Assembly: GCA_020831775.1 (NCBI GenBank)
Contig: JAFIFZ010000040.1
Span: 1-64,000, forward strand
DNA: 64,000 bases
Reading direction: 5' to 3'
Origin: Phycisphaerales bacterium
Lineage (GTDB): Bacteria; Planctomycetota; Phycisphaerae; Phycisphaerales; UBA1924
Shown here: positions 45,356-53,960 of the stretch, one piece after another
Numbering within the stretch: position 1 is the first letter of the stretch
How the letters are laid out: every line of letters starts with the position of its first letter
The notes under the pieces: generated by a model
What the model was told of the DNA's origin: nothing
The model's database searches: none
Seen by the model: the letters and a program-made list of their open reading frames with translations, nothing else
Translations under genes and position numbers: made by a program

Positions 45356-46948
45356 TCAACCCGTCGCCCGCTCCAGCCACCTCGTAATCCGATCCGCGTG
45401 CCGGGGCAGGAAGAAGAAGAGCGTGCGGTGCCCGCCGGAGTGGATCAGGCTCGAGGGTTCGCCGAGCCGTTTCTGCAGCAGCCTACCCGTCTCGGCGGGC
45501 ACCCAAGTGTCGCGCGTGGCGCGCACGACAAGCACAGGCTTGTCCCTGAGCAGCGGCGCCGTGTGGTGCGGATCGAGCGCCGAGTGTTCGAGATAGCGCG
45601 ACGTTACCCGGCCGAAAAGCGAGCGCTGCGTCGGGGTTTCATCATCGCACCCGAACCGCACGCCGCCATGGGTGAGCGAGCTGTTGATCGCGATCTCAGC
45701 GATGTTCGCACCGCCGCCGATGAGCACGACCGCATCGACCCGCTCGCGAAGGTACGCCGAAGCGGTCACAGCGGGCATCGCCCCGGCGCTGAACCCGATC
45801 ACTGCAACCGGACGCCCGCGCAGAAACGAGAACCGCTCCATTGCGTAGTCTAGAGCCGCCTCCGCGGCGTACGCGTGCTCGGCCAGGCGGTCATCGACGC
45901 GATGCGCCATCGCCGCGGCGACGCCGTCGACATCCGACTCGTCACACAGCCGGTAGAAACCGCGGCTCAGCTGCGCGGCCTCATCCATCAGCAACCGCCG
46001 GTCTCGTACGAGCGAAGCGTAAAGCTCTCGGGCTTTCTCCCGCTCGTCATCCGGATGCGCTTCGTCCCGAGATTGGCCGAGAAACGCCGCCTCCAGCAAG
46101 ATGCGTGTTTCCAGATCCTCGCGGATCTCATCGATTCTCTTCGTCGCCTCTTCGCTGACGGGCGATCCAATTTCTGACTGGGTCGACACGCTCAGCACGA
46201 GCCAGCCCTCGCGCCGCAACGCGTCGATCACGCGCCGCTCGAAGCTCGTTCCGTACATCGCGGTGAAATGGATCAGGGTGCCGCGGGCGTCTTCGGGCGC
46301 TTCGGTCGGCAGGTGCAGGGCCATCCCCTGTCTGAGCGCGATGCGTTCAAGCAGCGCGGTGCGCCGGACGCCGATCGCACGGTACATCCTGTTATCATGG
46401 CGGACCCAGAAGGTCCGGCTCTGTGTGCTCGCCCGATCTTGGCGCTGTGCGAATTCTGGCGATGAAGTCCGCAGCGATGTCAGGAACCTCGCGTTGGGCA
46501 GGAAGCCGTAGATGTACTCCGCACTGGGCAGGAAGCGAAAACTGTTCTCCGCTTCCGGATCGGGCCTGTTCGGGCGCTCAAGATCCGAGTACACGCGGAG
46601 CAGGCCCCGCCCGGTGAGCATCGAGTGGTGGACCTCGTGCGAGGGGCGTTGAGTCTCCGGGTCGACCAGCGACGCCAAGCGGGCGGCGACCGGTTCTGGC
46701 AGTTCGTCTTCCAGATCATCGTCGAAGGCTTCATACGCGAAGATCCGCTCCGGCGTCTGCTCGAACAGCTCGCGAGGCGTCGAAAGATCGCGCTCCGGCC
46801 ACGCGATCGGCCGGGATGGGTTCTCGAAAGCTCCCGGATCTCCGTGTCGCTGCACGAAGCAGCCGGGCAGAACAACCAAAAATGACAGCAACCCGATCCG
46901 CAGAGCGACCGGGCGATGACCGAACCCGGATCTTCTGAACTGCGCCAT
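45356..46948 (-). CDS. Putative lipoprotein alpha/beta hydrolase
   Basis: A 530-residue protein. The N-terminus ends in a lipobox (VVLPGC, Cys30), so it is probably a lipid-anchored substrate of Lgt. The C-terminal half has an alpha/beta-hydrolase core: GTLIHFTAMYGTSFERRVIDAL (cited in part), nucleophile elbow GFSAG (Ser about 386), DKPVLVVRATRDTWVP with the acid, and SGGHRTLFFFLPRH with the His. Substrate unknown. ATG 46948 is preferred because GAGGGAGAGGG lies just upstream; an ATG 12 codons earlier is possible. Confidence 0.8.
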   Translation of the reverse strand: MAQFRRSGFGHRPVALRIGLLSFLVVLPGCFVQRHGDPGAFENPSRPIAWPERDLSTPRELFEQTPERIFAYEAFDDDLEDELPEPVAARLASLVDPETQRPSHEVHHSMLTGRGLLRVYSDLERPNRPDPEAENSFRFLPSAEYIYGFLPNARFLTSLRTSSPEFAQRQDRASTQSRTFWVRHDNRMYRAIGVRRTALLERIALRQGMALHLPTEAPEDARGTLIHFTAMYGTSFERRVIDALRREGWLVLSVSTQSEIGSPVSEEATKRIDEIREDLETRILLEAAFLGQSRDEAHPDDEREKARELYASLVRDRRLLMDEAAQLSRGFYRLCDESDVDGVAAAMAHRVDDRLAEHAYAAEAALDYAMERFSFLRGRPVAVIGFSAGAMPAVTASAYLRERVDAVVLIGGGANIAEIAINSSLTHGGVRFGCDDETPTQRSLFGRVTSRYLEHSALDPHHTAPLLRDKPVLVVRATRDTWVPAETGRLLQKRLGEPSSLIHSGGHRTLFFFLPRHADRITRWLERATG

Positions 46949-47026
46949 CGTCCCTCTCCCTCGTGCAAAGATTCCTGCCGCCAATCACGGGCGACTATGC
47001 GCCCGGCCCCTCACCCGGGGGCATGC

Positions 47027-47710
47027 TTACTCCCACACCCGCAGCCGACGAAGCGCCGCCTCGATCTGCGCCGCCGTGTCCCCCTCGTGGTCGATCAGCA
47101 CGGCGTTCCAGCCCGCTTTTCTTGCCGCCTTGATGTTGTCTTCGAGGTCGTCGAAAAACAGGATCGACGGCGCGTCGAAGCCGCTCTCTTGCTCGAACTT
47201 GCGGTACACCGCCTCGTCGGGCTTGGCCTCGCCGAGCAGGTGGCTCGCGTGCCGGTGGGAGAGCTTCTCGATCGTCGGGAAGTGGGGGAGCCCGTCCACG
47301 CCGCCGGGCAGACGCCGCAGCCAGTGGCGGGGGTTGGTGTTGCTGAGCAGCCCCGTCTCGACCCCGGGCAGCGAGTTGAGGTGCTCGACGATCTCGCCCA
47401 CGCCCGGGTACTCCTCAAGCAGCCACGCGTCGTGGATCAGCCGCACCTCGTCGGGCGTGTACAGCCCGTCGGTCTGCTCCGACGCGAGCTGGAAATACTC
47501 CTCGCACGAGATCTCGCCGCGTTGGTACCGCCACGCGACCTTGCGCCGGTGCTGGGCGAGCACCGTGTCCTGCACATCGGCGCGGACGGGAAGGCCGGCC
47601 GAGGCGCACCCCTCGGCGAAGCTGCGGCAGATCCTCAGAATCACCCCGCCCCAGTCGAAACAAACCAGGCGGATCGGCTCGTGCTCGGACATCTCGCGCT
47701 CCGTGCTCAT
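47027..47710 (-). CDS. HAD-family hydrolase
   Basis: A 227-residue HAD-superfamily protein. Motif I is CFDWGGVI (Asp19; note Trp and Gly after it instead of D-x-D-G, as in many class IA HADs), motif II is GLLSNTNPRHW, and motif IV is ILFFDDLEDNIKAARKAGWNAV (cited in part). The substrate cannot be told. The start overlaps the truD stop (ATGA), so the two are translationally coupled. Confidence 0.9.
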   Translation of the reverse strand: MSTEREMSEHEPIRLVCFDWGGVILRICRSFAEGCASAGLPVRADVQDTVLAQHRRKVAWRYQRGEISCEEYFQLASEQTDGLYTPDEVRLIHDAWLLEEYPGVGEIVEHLNSLPGVETGLLSNTNPRHWLRRLPGGVDGLPHFPTIEKLSHRHASHLLGEAKPDEAVYRKFEQESGFDAPSILFFDDLEDNIKAARKAGWNAVLIDHEGDTAAQIEAALRRLRVWE

Positions 47711-49047
47711 CTGTCTTTGTCTTCGGCCGGATCGGTCATCGGGCTGCCCGTCAGCTCGGGCTTCATGATCTCGCGCATCACCACCGTCGCGAACGCCCCG
47801 CGCGGCAGCGTGAACGCCACACGCACGAAGTTCCCGACCTCGTCGACCCCGCCCTCGACATCCGTGTCTCTCACCGGCACGCGCAGCGGGCGGCGCACGC
47901 CTTCGAAGCTCGTCCGGATCTTTTCCACCGGCTCGGTCACCGCCTCGACGCTCAGGCCGAAGCGTTCCAGCGCCGCGACCTCGGCCCTGTCGGTCTCGCC
48001 CGAGGCCCGCATCATCTTCGGCCCCCACATCGGGCCCGAGGGGCTGATCTCCAGCGATCCGGCGCGGCGCGAAGTCTCGGGGTCCGCCGCCGTCTCGCTG
48101 TCGACGCTGAAGCACGCGCCGTTGTCGTGCTTGAAGGCGATGTCCCCCTCGCCGAGTTCCGCCAGCGTGCCCGCGAGCAGGCGCTCGTCGAGCACGGCGT
48201 TGAAGACCGCCGACTGCATCGCGGTGAGGTAAAACTCGGTGACGGTCCGACCGATCGCCTTGACCGCACGCTGGGGCGTCCCGCCCCGCGAGAGCACGCG
48301 CAACGCCGCGCACTCGGAGGCGAGATGCCGCGGCATTTTCGAGAGCGCACGCCCGTAATCGCCCTCGGTGTACGCCCGACGCGAAGCTTCCTGACGCGAA
48401 TCTTCCAGCTCGCCCGGGCCGAGCATCAGATCGAGCGCCGCCTTGTGTTCTCCGAGCACGATCGCGCGCCCGATGAGGTGGTTGTTGCCCATGTACCCGA
48501 AGCGCTGCTCGCCCAGCCGGTTGGGCACGCCCAGCCTTTCGAGCTTGTTCAGCACCGCGTACGCCTCGCGCACCTTCGTCGGCGAGACGCCCCGCACGCG
48601 GATCGAGAACCGGTTGCCGGTCAGATGCCCACGACGCAGCTTGTTGGTGTGTTGGTCCGCCCAGAGCACGCCGATCCGCTCGTCGGTGAGCATCGGGAAG
48701 TCGCTGACTTTCTTCCCCGGCGTGTGCACGCTGACGACCTGGCGCGTGATCGCGTGCTTGTCTTTCAGCCCCGCCACGCCCACAGCCGTCTTGGCCACCC
48801 CGAAGTGCTCGGCGAGGATCGCCACCAGCTCCAAGGTCGAGAGCGAGCGCTTCTCGATGAACATGAAGATGTGTTCGCCCTCGCCGGTGGGCTGGTAGGC
48901 CGGGATCTCCTCGACGAGAAAGTCCTCGGGCCGCCGCTTGATCTCGCCACCGATGCCCGGGATGTCGTCGGAGAGGTACACCGCCGGGCGCACACGCGGG
49001 TCGGTGTCGTGGGGGGGCGGGCTCGATCCGCTGGGCTCAGAGCTCAT
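47707..49047 (-). CDS. truD: tRNA pseudouridine(13) synthase TruD
   Basis: A 446-residue pseudouridine synthase acting on U13 of tRNA-Glu. The catalytic Asp96 lies in GLKDKHAITRQ. Other family marks are KRRPEDFLVEEIPAY, GNRFSIRVRGV, VPNRLGEQRFGYMGNN and MQSAVFNAVLDERL. ATG 49047 lies within the last codons of the nuclease gene (11-nt overlap); an upstream ATG in frame at 49071 overlaps more. TruD has an irregular distribution in bacteria; here it is full length. Confidence 0.94.
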   Translation of the reverse strand: MSSEPSGSSPPPHDTDPRVRPAVYLSDDIPGIGGEIKRRPEDFLVEEIPAYQPTGEGEHIFMFIEKRSLSTLELVAILAEHFGVAKTAVGVAGLKDKHAITRQVVSVHTPGKKVSDFPMLTDERIGVLWADQHTNKLRRGHLTGNRFSIRVRGVSPTKVREAYAVLNKLERLGVPNRLGEQRFGYMGNNHLIGRAIVLGEHKAALDLMLGPGELEDSRQEASRRAYTEGDYGRALSKMPRHLASECAALRVLSRGGTPQRAVKAIGRTVTEFYLTAMQSAVFNAVLDERLLAGTLAELGEGDIAFKHDNGACFSVDSETAADPETSRRAGSLEISPSGPMWGPKMMRASGETDRAEVAALERFGLSVEAVTEPVEKIRTSFEGVRRPLRVPVRDTDVEGGVDEVGNFVRVAFTLPRGAFATVVMREIMKPELTGSPMTDPAEDKDR

Positions 49048-49480
49048 CGCGCGTCGCGGCCTCGAGCACATGCTCGTTCACAAAGATCGGCACCTGCCCG
49101 GCGACCCCGATCGCGATCGCGTCGCTCGGGCGCGAGTCGATGTGCAAGAGCTCGCCGTCGGCCCGCCGGATGTCCAAAGTCGCGAAGAAGGTGTGGTCGG
49201 CGAGGTCGGTGATGGTGATCGACTGCAGCGTCCCGCCCAGCTCGTCGACGATGCTGGCGAGCAGGTCGTGCGTCTGGGGGCGCTTGATCGGCACGCCCTT
49301 AAGCCGGCGCTCGATCGCCTGCGCCTCTGGCAGGCCGATGACGATCGGGAAGGTCCGCGCCTCGACAGGCGTCCCGTCGTCGTCCTCGGTCTCGTCGAGC
49401 ACCTCGCGCAGCTCGATGAGCTGGTAGTCCGTCAGTTCCCGGATCAGGATTCTCGCAAGCTCCATCCGTACCGCCATCAC
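49037..49480 (-). CDS. Bifunctional nuclease domain protein (DUF151)
   Basis: A 147-residue DUF151/BFN protein. The fold-defining segments IVIGLPEAQAIERRLKGVPIKRP (cited in part), QTHDLLASIVDELGG, TFFATLDIRRADG and DSRPSDAIAIGV are all present. Family members act as DNase/RNase in plants and as stress-linked proteins in bacteria. It overlaps truD and lies 4 nt into the epimerase gene. Confidence 0.9.
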   Translation of the reverse strand: MMAVRMELARILIRELTDYQLIELREVLDETEDDDGTPVEARTFPIVIGLPEAQAIERRLKGVPIKRPQTHDLLASIVDELGGTLQSITITDLADHTFFATLDIRRADGELLHIDSRPSDAIAIGVAGQVPIFVNEHVLEAATRDEL

Positions 49481-50235
49481 GATCCCCCGTTCTCGACCGG
49501 GGCCGCCTCACGGGCCAGCTCCTCCGCCAGAGCCGCGGGCACGCCGATCTCCCCGATCACCACATCACCAAGGTACGCGGAAACCCCGGGACTGAGAAAC
49601 CCGATTTTCCCGACGGCAAAGCTCACCGTCAGGTCCGCCCTCACGCAGACGCCCAAGGGCTCGCCCGTGTCGGCGTCCAGGCCCGAGGGTACATCCGCCG
49701 AGACCACCTCCGCCCCCCGGTCGCCCAGCAGCACGATCGTCCGGATCGCCTCGGCCATCGCCCCCTCCGGCGCACGGCTCAGCCCCGTCCCGAAGACCGC
49801 GTCGATCACGCACGAGCACCCGCTCAGGCGTTTGACGATCCGCTCGATCGCCTGCGACGCACCGCCCGAGCCGTCGGCGATCGGCAGCCTCATCGCCTCG
49901 ATCGCCCGCAGATTCACCCAGGCGTCTGACCCCTCCGCGGGCTCGCCCAGCGTCACCACGCCCACACGCGCACCCGCGTTGGCGATGTGGCGTGCCGCGA
50001 CGAACCCATCGCCCCCGTTGGACCCCGGCCCCGCGACCACGAGCACCCGAGGTCTCGCCCCCGCCCGCGACAGCGTCGCCTCCGCCAGCGAACGACCCGC
50101 GTTCTCCATCAGCACCAGGCCGGTCAGCCCGTAGCGTTCCGCCGCCAGCCGGTCGAGCTCGCGGCAAGATTCTCGCGACAGCGCGGGCACGCTCTGGACG
50201 CCATTGGGAGTGGTTCTGCGGCTTCTGGGGCTCAT
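49477..50235 (-). CDS. nnrE: NAD(P)HX epimerase (YjeF N-terminal domain)
   Basis: A 252-residue protein with only the epimerase half of NAD(P)HX repair; it interconverts R and S hydrates of NAD(P)H. Marks are LVLMENAGR, VVAGPGSNGGDGFVAARHIA, IDAVFGTGLSR and SADVPSGLDADTGEPLG. The ATP-dependent dehydratase half, often fused, is absent from the window. The ATG at 50235 fits a -10-like TACACT 6 nt upstream; the frame is open earlier but crosses into the divergent promoter. Confidence 0.93.
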   Translation of the reverse strand: MSPRSRRTTPNGVQSVPALSRESCRELDRLAAERYGLTGLVLMENAGRSLAEATLSRAGARPRVLVVAGPGSNGGDGFVAARHIANAGARVGVVTLGEPAEGSDAWVNLRAIEAMRLPIADGSGGASQAIERIVKRLSGCSCVIDAVFGTGLSRAPEGAMAEAIRTIVLLGDRGAEVVSADVPSGLDADTGEPLGVCVRADLTVSFAVGKIGFLSPGVSAYLGDVVIGEIGVPAALAEELAREAAPVENGGS

Positions 50236-50241
50236 CTGACG

Positions 50242-50247
50242 AGTGTA
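50242..50247 (-). promoter_or_regulatory. -10-like TACACT of nnrE
   Basis: On the minus strand TACACT is followed by exactly 6 nt (CGTCAG) and the ATG at 50235, giving a leaderless start. It lies back to back with the plus-strand TACAGT at 50265. Confidence 0.5.
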
Positions 50248-50264
50248 GGGGTCCTGCCTCGGTC

Positions 50265-50270
50265 TACAGT
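50265..50270 (+). promoter_or_regulatory. -10-like TACAGT of the membrane glycosyltransferase
   Basis: TACAGT ends 10 nt before the ATG at 50281. No Shine-Dalgarno site is visible in the 10 nt leader. Confidence 0.45.
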
Positions 50271-50280
50271 CCGCGCTTCG

Positions 50281-51504
50281 ATGCAGATCCTCTGGACCAT
50301 TGTTCTCGCTCTCCTGGCTTCGCAGGCCATCGTTCTGCTGGTCTACTGGAGCGTTGGACTGGCCCGCATCCACCGCTCGCTGGTGACCCTGCCCTCAGCC
50401 CGCGACGGGGCCGCCTCGGCCCGCGAGAAACCCTGCACCGAGCCCGTCTGCGTCATCATCCCCGCCCACAACGAGGCCGGCGTGATCGGCGAACTGGTCG
50501 CCTCCCTCCGCCAGCAGACCCACCCGGCGGTCCGCTTCGTCCTCGCTTTGGACCGCTGCACCGACGACACCCTCAAGATCGTCCGCGAGCTCACCGAGGG
50601 CGACGACCGCTTCGAGATCATTGAGATCGCCGAGTGCCCCGAGGGCTGGGCGGGCAAGGTCAACGCCGTATGGACCGCCTTCAAAGCGTCCGACGCCGCC
50701 AAGAACGCCTCGCACCTCATCTGCGCCGACGCCGACACCGTCTTCGATCCCGAGCTCGTCGCCGCCTCCTGCGCGCTCGTCCGCGACCGCGAGCTCGACA
50801 TGCTCAGCTATGTCTCAGACCTCAGCGCTCGCTCTTGGTTCGAAAAGATCGTCCAGCCCGCCTGCGGCGTCGAACTGCTCTATCAGTATCCGATCCTGCG
50901 GGCGAACGGGTCTGGCGTGCACCGCCGCGCTTTCGCCAACGGCCAGTTCATGCTCTTCACCCGCGACGCATACGAAAAGCTCGGCGGGCACGAGGCCGTC
51001 AGTGAAGCGATGCTCGAAGACATGGCCCTCGCCCGTCTCGCGGCCGACCTGGACCTCCGCGTCGGCATCTTCATGAGCGACCGCATGCTCCGCGTCCGCA
51101 TGTACGACCGCTGGGACGCCTTCCGGACCGGCTGGAAGCGCATCTACATCGACTGCGCCAAACGAAAGCTCTCCCGCCTCCAGCGATACGCGTGGCGCGT
51201 CCGATGGGTCGGGACCGTCCTGCCCACCTGCGCGTTCGCCGGTGTGCTGCTCTCGATCATCCCGACCTCCGCGCCGGAGTTCGCACGCTGGATCGCCGGA
51301 GGCCTGTGCGCCCTGGGGCTGGGCGTCTGGCTGGTCGCGATGGGGTACATCTACCGGCGGGGCGGCTTCCCGCTCTGGGGCGTGCCGCTGAACCCGATCG
51401 CCAACTGGCTGCTCGGCGGGCTGTTCATCGAGGCGGCCGACGATCTGGAGTCCGGCCGCCCGGTGAAGTGGGGCGGGCGCAGCTACCTCATCGAGCCCCG
51501 CTGA
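50281..51504 (+). CDS. Membrane-bound glycosyltransferase family 2
   Basis: A 407-residue GT-A enzyme. An N-terminal membrane helix (about 4-27) precedes the catalytic domain: VCVIIPAHNEAGVIGELVASL (cited in part), LICADADTVFDPEL (DxD metal site) and SEAMLEDMALARLAADLDL. Two C-terminal helices (about 312-330 and 338-358) follow. The layout resembles HpnB/CrtQ-type enzymes acting on lipid acceptors. Donor and acceptor are unknown. It is divergent from nnrE, and 57 nt separate it from exbD. Confidence 0.85.
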   Translation: MQILWTIVLALLASQAIVLLVYWSVGLARIHRSLVTLPSARDGAASAREKPCTEPVCVIIPAHNEAGVIGELVASLRQQTHPAVRFVLALDRCTDDTLKIVRELTEGDDRFEIIEIAECPEGWAGKVNAVWTAFKASDAAKNASHLICADADTVFDPELVAASCALVRDRELDMLSYVSDLSARSWFEKIVQPACGVELLYQYPILRANGSGVHRRAFANGQFMLFTRDAYEKLGGHEAVSEAMLEDMALARLAADLDLRVGIFMSDRMLRVRMYDRWDAFRTGWKRIYIDCAKRKLSRLQRYAWRVRWVGTVLPTCAFAGVLLSIIPTSAPEFARWIAGGLCALGLGVWLVAMGYIYRRGGFPLWGVPLNPIANWLLGGLFIEAADDLESGRPVKWGGRSYLIEPR

Positions 51505-51561
51505 GACCCGCCTGACGCCCGCCTGATGCTGGGCCGACGCCCCGCGCCAAGGATCCAGCTC

Positions 51562-52044
51562 ATGCGCCGCATCCGACGCACCAGCACCGAGCCGCGCCTG
51601 GAGCTGACGCCCCTCATCGATGTCGTCTTCCTCCTGCTGACCTTCTTCGTTTTCAGCCTCGTGCTGATGGAGCGGGTCAACCTGCTTCGGATCGACCTGC
51701 CCGTCCTCGGCGCCGGCGAACGCTCGGGCAGCCCCGAGACGATCACCCTCCTGCTGGACGCCTCGGGCCGCCTCTACCTCAACGCCGAGCCCGTCGAGCC
51801 GGGCGCTGTCGCCGACCGCATCCGAGCCCTCCGCGAGGGCCGCGACGACATGCCTCTGTTTATCGCCACCGACGAGGGCGGCAGGACCGGCGACCTGCTC
51901 CGCCTGCTCGACCGCCTCTCGGCCGAGGGCATCACCGAGTTCTCGTTCATCGGCCGCCCCGAAGAGCCCCCCGGCGCCGATCGCCCCGCCGCCGAGCCCC
52001 CAGGCGCAGACCGTCAGGAACAGCCCGACCCCGGCCCGGGTTGA
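51562..52044 (+). CDS. ExbD/TolR-type biopolymer transport protein
   Basis: A 160-residue protein with one membrane helix (about 20-38) and the key Asp20 in LTPLIDVVFLLLTFF, which carries proton flow in ExbB-ExbD or TolQ-TolR motors. A periplasmic domain (about 60-135) ends in a Pro/Gly-rich tail. ATG 51562 has AAGGA 8 nt upstream and is preferred over ATG 51526. The expected ExbB/TolQ partner is not in the window; the gene is followed by a TonB-like protein. Confidence 0.88.
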   Translation: MRRIRRTSTEPRLELTPLIDVVFLLLTFFVFSLVLMERVNLLRIDLPVLGAGERSGSPETITLLLDASGRLYLNAEPVEPGAVADRIRALREGRDDMPLFIATDEGGRTGDLLRLLDRLSAEGITEFSFIGRPEEPPGADRPAAEPPGADRQEQPDPGPG

Positions 52045-52117
52045 TCCCTCTTCGACGCCCGTAGGATTCTCCGGGCGGGTTTTCCGCTCTGACACGACGA
52101 TCCAACAGGGGCGGCCG

Positions 52118-53230
52118 ATGGCACGCCGAAGCGACAATCACCAGCAGAGCGCCAAAACGCCCGAGCCCGCCTCGGGCCGTGGCCCCTTGGTCGCCGGCCT
52201 CGCTTTCAGCGTCGCGGCCCATGTCGGGGTGATCTGGCTCTTTACCTCCGGCGTTGGCGGTTCGCTCGCGGCCGCCGCCTTCCCCCCGCCCCCGGACCCC
52301 CGCATCACCCCCGGCGTCGACCAGAGCAAGGCGATGAATGTCGTCTGGCTCGGCTTTGAGTCTCCCAAGGAGCACCAGGCCCCCGAGGCCCGGACCGAGC
52401 AGGCCGCCCTCTCCCCCGAAGACCGCGCCGCGCCTCCGAGCCCTCAGGATGCCGAGACTGAGCCGACCGAGGAACTCGCCGAGGAGGCGGTCGAACAGGA
52501 ATCCGCCGAAGAGGCACAGACCAGCGAGCAGCCCGAAGCGGCCCCGTCGCAAGCCGAGCCGGCGCAAGAGCAAGAGCAAGAGCAAGAGCAGGACCAGGCC
52601 CCGGTCCCCGACGCCGGTCTGACGGCCTCCCCCATCCCCGACGCTCCGCTCCCCGATGAGCCCCCGGTCCCCGAAGCCAAGCAGGCCGTCGCGCTCCCGG
52701 GCGAAGCCTCCGAGGCCGACGCGGCCGAAGAAGTCGCCCGCCCCGACGACCTCGCATCGGCCGAGCCGGCGACCTCACCCCGTCCCCAGCAAGAGGAGTC
52801 GAGCGAGGCGGGTTCGGCCGGCCCTTCGCCCGAGCGCCCCGACACCGGCGAATCGGCCGAGCAGAGCCGAATCGACGGCGCCCGCTCCGACGCCGAATCC
52901 CCGGCCGCCAGCACCCAGCGCCCGACTCGCATCACCCCCGGGCAGGTCGTTGCCCGCGAGGGCCTGCAGGTCAGCACGCGCGTGCCGCCGAGGTTCAGCA
53001 TCCCGACCGAACTGCTTGCCTCTCGGACCCCCGTCCTGGTGCGGATCTCGTTCGACGCCCGGGGCGACGCCGTCAATGTCGAGGTTCTGCGAAGCTCGGG
53101 CCACCCCGGGGTCGATCAGGAATGGGTCAACGCCCTGTACCGCTGGAAGGCGTCGGGCGAGGCCCTGAAGAAGCTCGACCCCGACAACCCGCGATCGGTC
53201 CACCGCATGGAGTTCAATGTCTACAGGTAA
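52118..53230 (+). CDS. TonB-like energy transducer
   Basis: A 370-residue protein. A short cytoplasmic start and one membrane helix (about 24-46, LVAGLAFSVAAHVGVIWLF) are followed by a long Pro/Glu/Ala/Gln-rich spacer (about 75-270) and a C-terminal globular part (about 280-370) with VLVRISFDARGDAVNVEVLRSSG (cited in part), like the TonB beta-strand motif. It follows exbD, so the pair probably passes membrane energy to the envelope. Several short Glu-Gln repeats occur at about 148-158. GGGGCGG precedes the ATG. Confidence 0.8.
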   Translation: MARRSDNHQQSAKTPEPASGRGPLVAGLAFSVAAHVGVIWLFTSGVGGSLAAAAFPPPPDPRITPGVDQSKAMNVVWLGFESPKEHQAPEARTEQAALSPEDRAAPPSPQDAETEPTEELAEEAVEQESAEEAQTSEQPEAAPSQAEPAQEQEQEQEQDQAPVPDAGLTASPIPDAPLPDEPPVPEAKQAVALPGEASEADAAEEVARPDDLASAEPATSPRPQQEESSEAGSAGPSPERPDTGESAEQSRIDGARSDAESPAASTQRPTRITPGQVVAREGLQVSTRVPPRFSIPTELLASRTPVLVRISFDARGDAVNVEVLRSSGHPGVDQEWVNALYRWKASGEALKKLDPDNPRSVHRMEFNVYR

Positions 53231-53906
53231 GGCCAGCCCCTTCTCGCTCTGCGGCTCGGCGACCGCCGGCCTGTGCGCCTTGCTGCTGTGGCCGGGCTCG
53301 GCGTCGGGCGTGCCGACCGAGCACGGGCTCGTCCGCGTAACGCCGGGGACGCTGGACGCAGCGCCCCTCCGCAGGGACATGCTCGTGCAGCCGAGGGATC
53401 TGCGCCTGCCGATCGGCTTCGACAGCGTCTACCGCGATCGCCAACACTCGGGCGTGTACTACCGCATCGGCGGGGGGATCACGGCCCGCTTTCCAAGGTC
53501 GGTGTACTACAGCACGCCCTTCGGGACCATTACGGACATCCCGCCAGGGACGGTCTTTCTCATCGGCCCGCCCCCCGGCTCTGAAGACCCCTTCGCCTAC
53601 AGGCCCCCGAGCTTCGAAAACGGGAACGGCGGGCTGGAGACCGGCCCGTCCCGCGCCGATCCCCGTCTGCGATCGAGCCGCGCCCAAGGGGCGAGAGGGC
53701 AGCCGCTCTCCATGCTCGGGCGCGCCGGCCCATCGGCCTCACCGGAGGCGCAGCACGCTCACCCGCTGCTCGCTCCAAGCGACGACGAAACGCCCGACAC
53801 CGACAACCCGATCTTCGCCGGCGAGCTCTCGCGCTCGGTCCGCCTCGGCGAACTGCTCGGGCGTGCGCCGCGGCGAGGCGACAGCGCTCCGACCCCCGAT
53901 CAATAA
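53217..53906 (+). CDS. Exported protein of unknown function
   Basis: A 229-residue protein with a signal-peptide-like start (about 10-32, LCGSATAGLCALLLWPGSASG). A small beta-rich region (VYYRIGGGITARFPRSVYYST; ITDIPPGTVFLIGPPPG, cited in part) is followed by a long disordered Pro/Ser/Arg tail. No family recognised. It overlaps the end of the TonB-like gene by 14 nt, so it is co-translated and may be part of that envelope system. Confidence 0.65.
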   Translation: MSTGKASPFSLCGSATAGLCALLLWPGSASGVPTEHGLVRVTPGTLDAAPLRRDMLVQPRDLRLPIGFDSVYRDRQHSGVYYRIGGGITARFPRSVYYSTPFGTITDIPPGTVFLIGPPPGSEDPFAYRPPSFENGNGGLETGPSRADPRLRSSRAQGARGQPLSMLGRAGPSASPEAQHAHPLLAPSDDETPDTDNPIFAGELSRSVRLGELLGRAPRRGDSAPTPDQ

Positions 53907-53934
53907 AAAACGCCGCCGATCGGAATCGGCGGCG
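53902..53934 (-). terminator. Intrinsic terminator of the floA operon
   Basis: On the minus strand a 10-bp stem CGCCGCCGAT/ATCGGCGGCG with a 4-nt loop is followed by TTTTTTATTG. It lies 26 nt after the floA stop and overlaps the end of the convergent plus-strand gene. Confidence 0.92.
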
Positions 53935-53960
53935 CTGGTGTCTGATGTTCGGTCAGGCGA

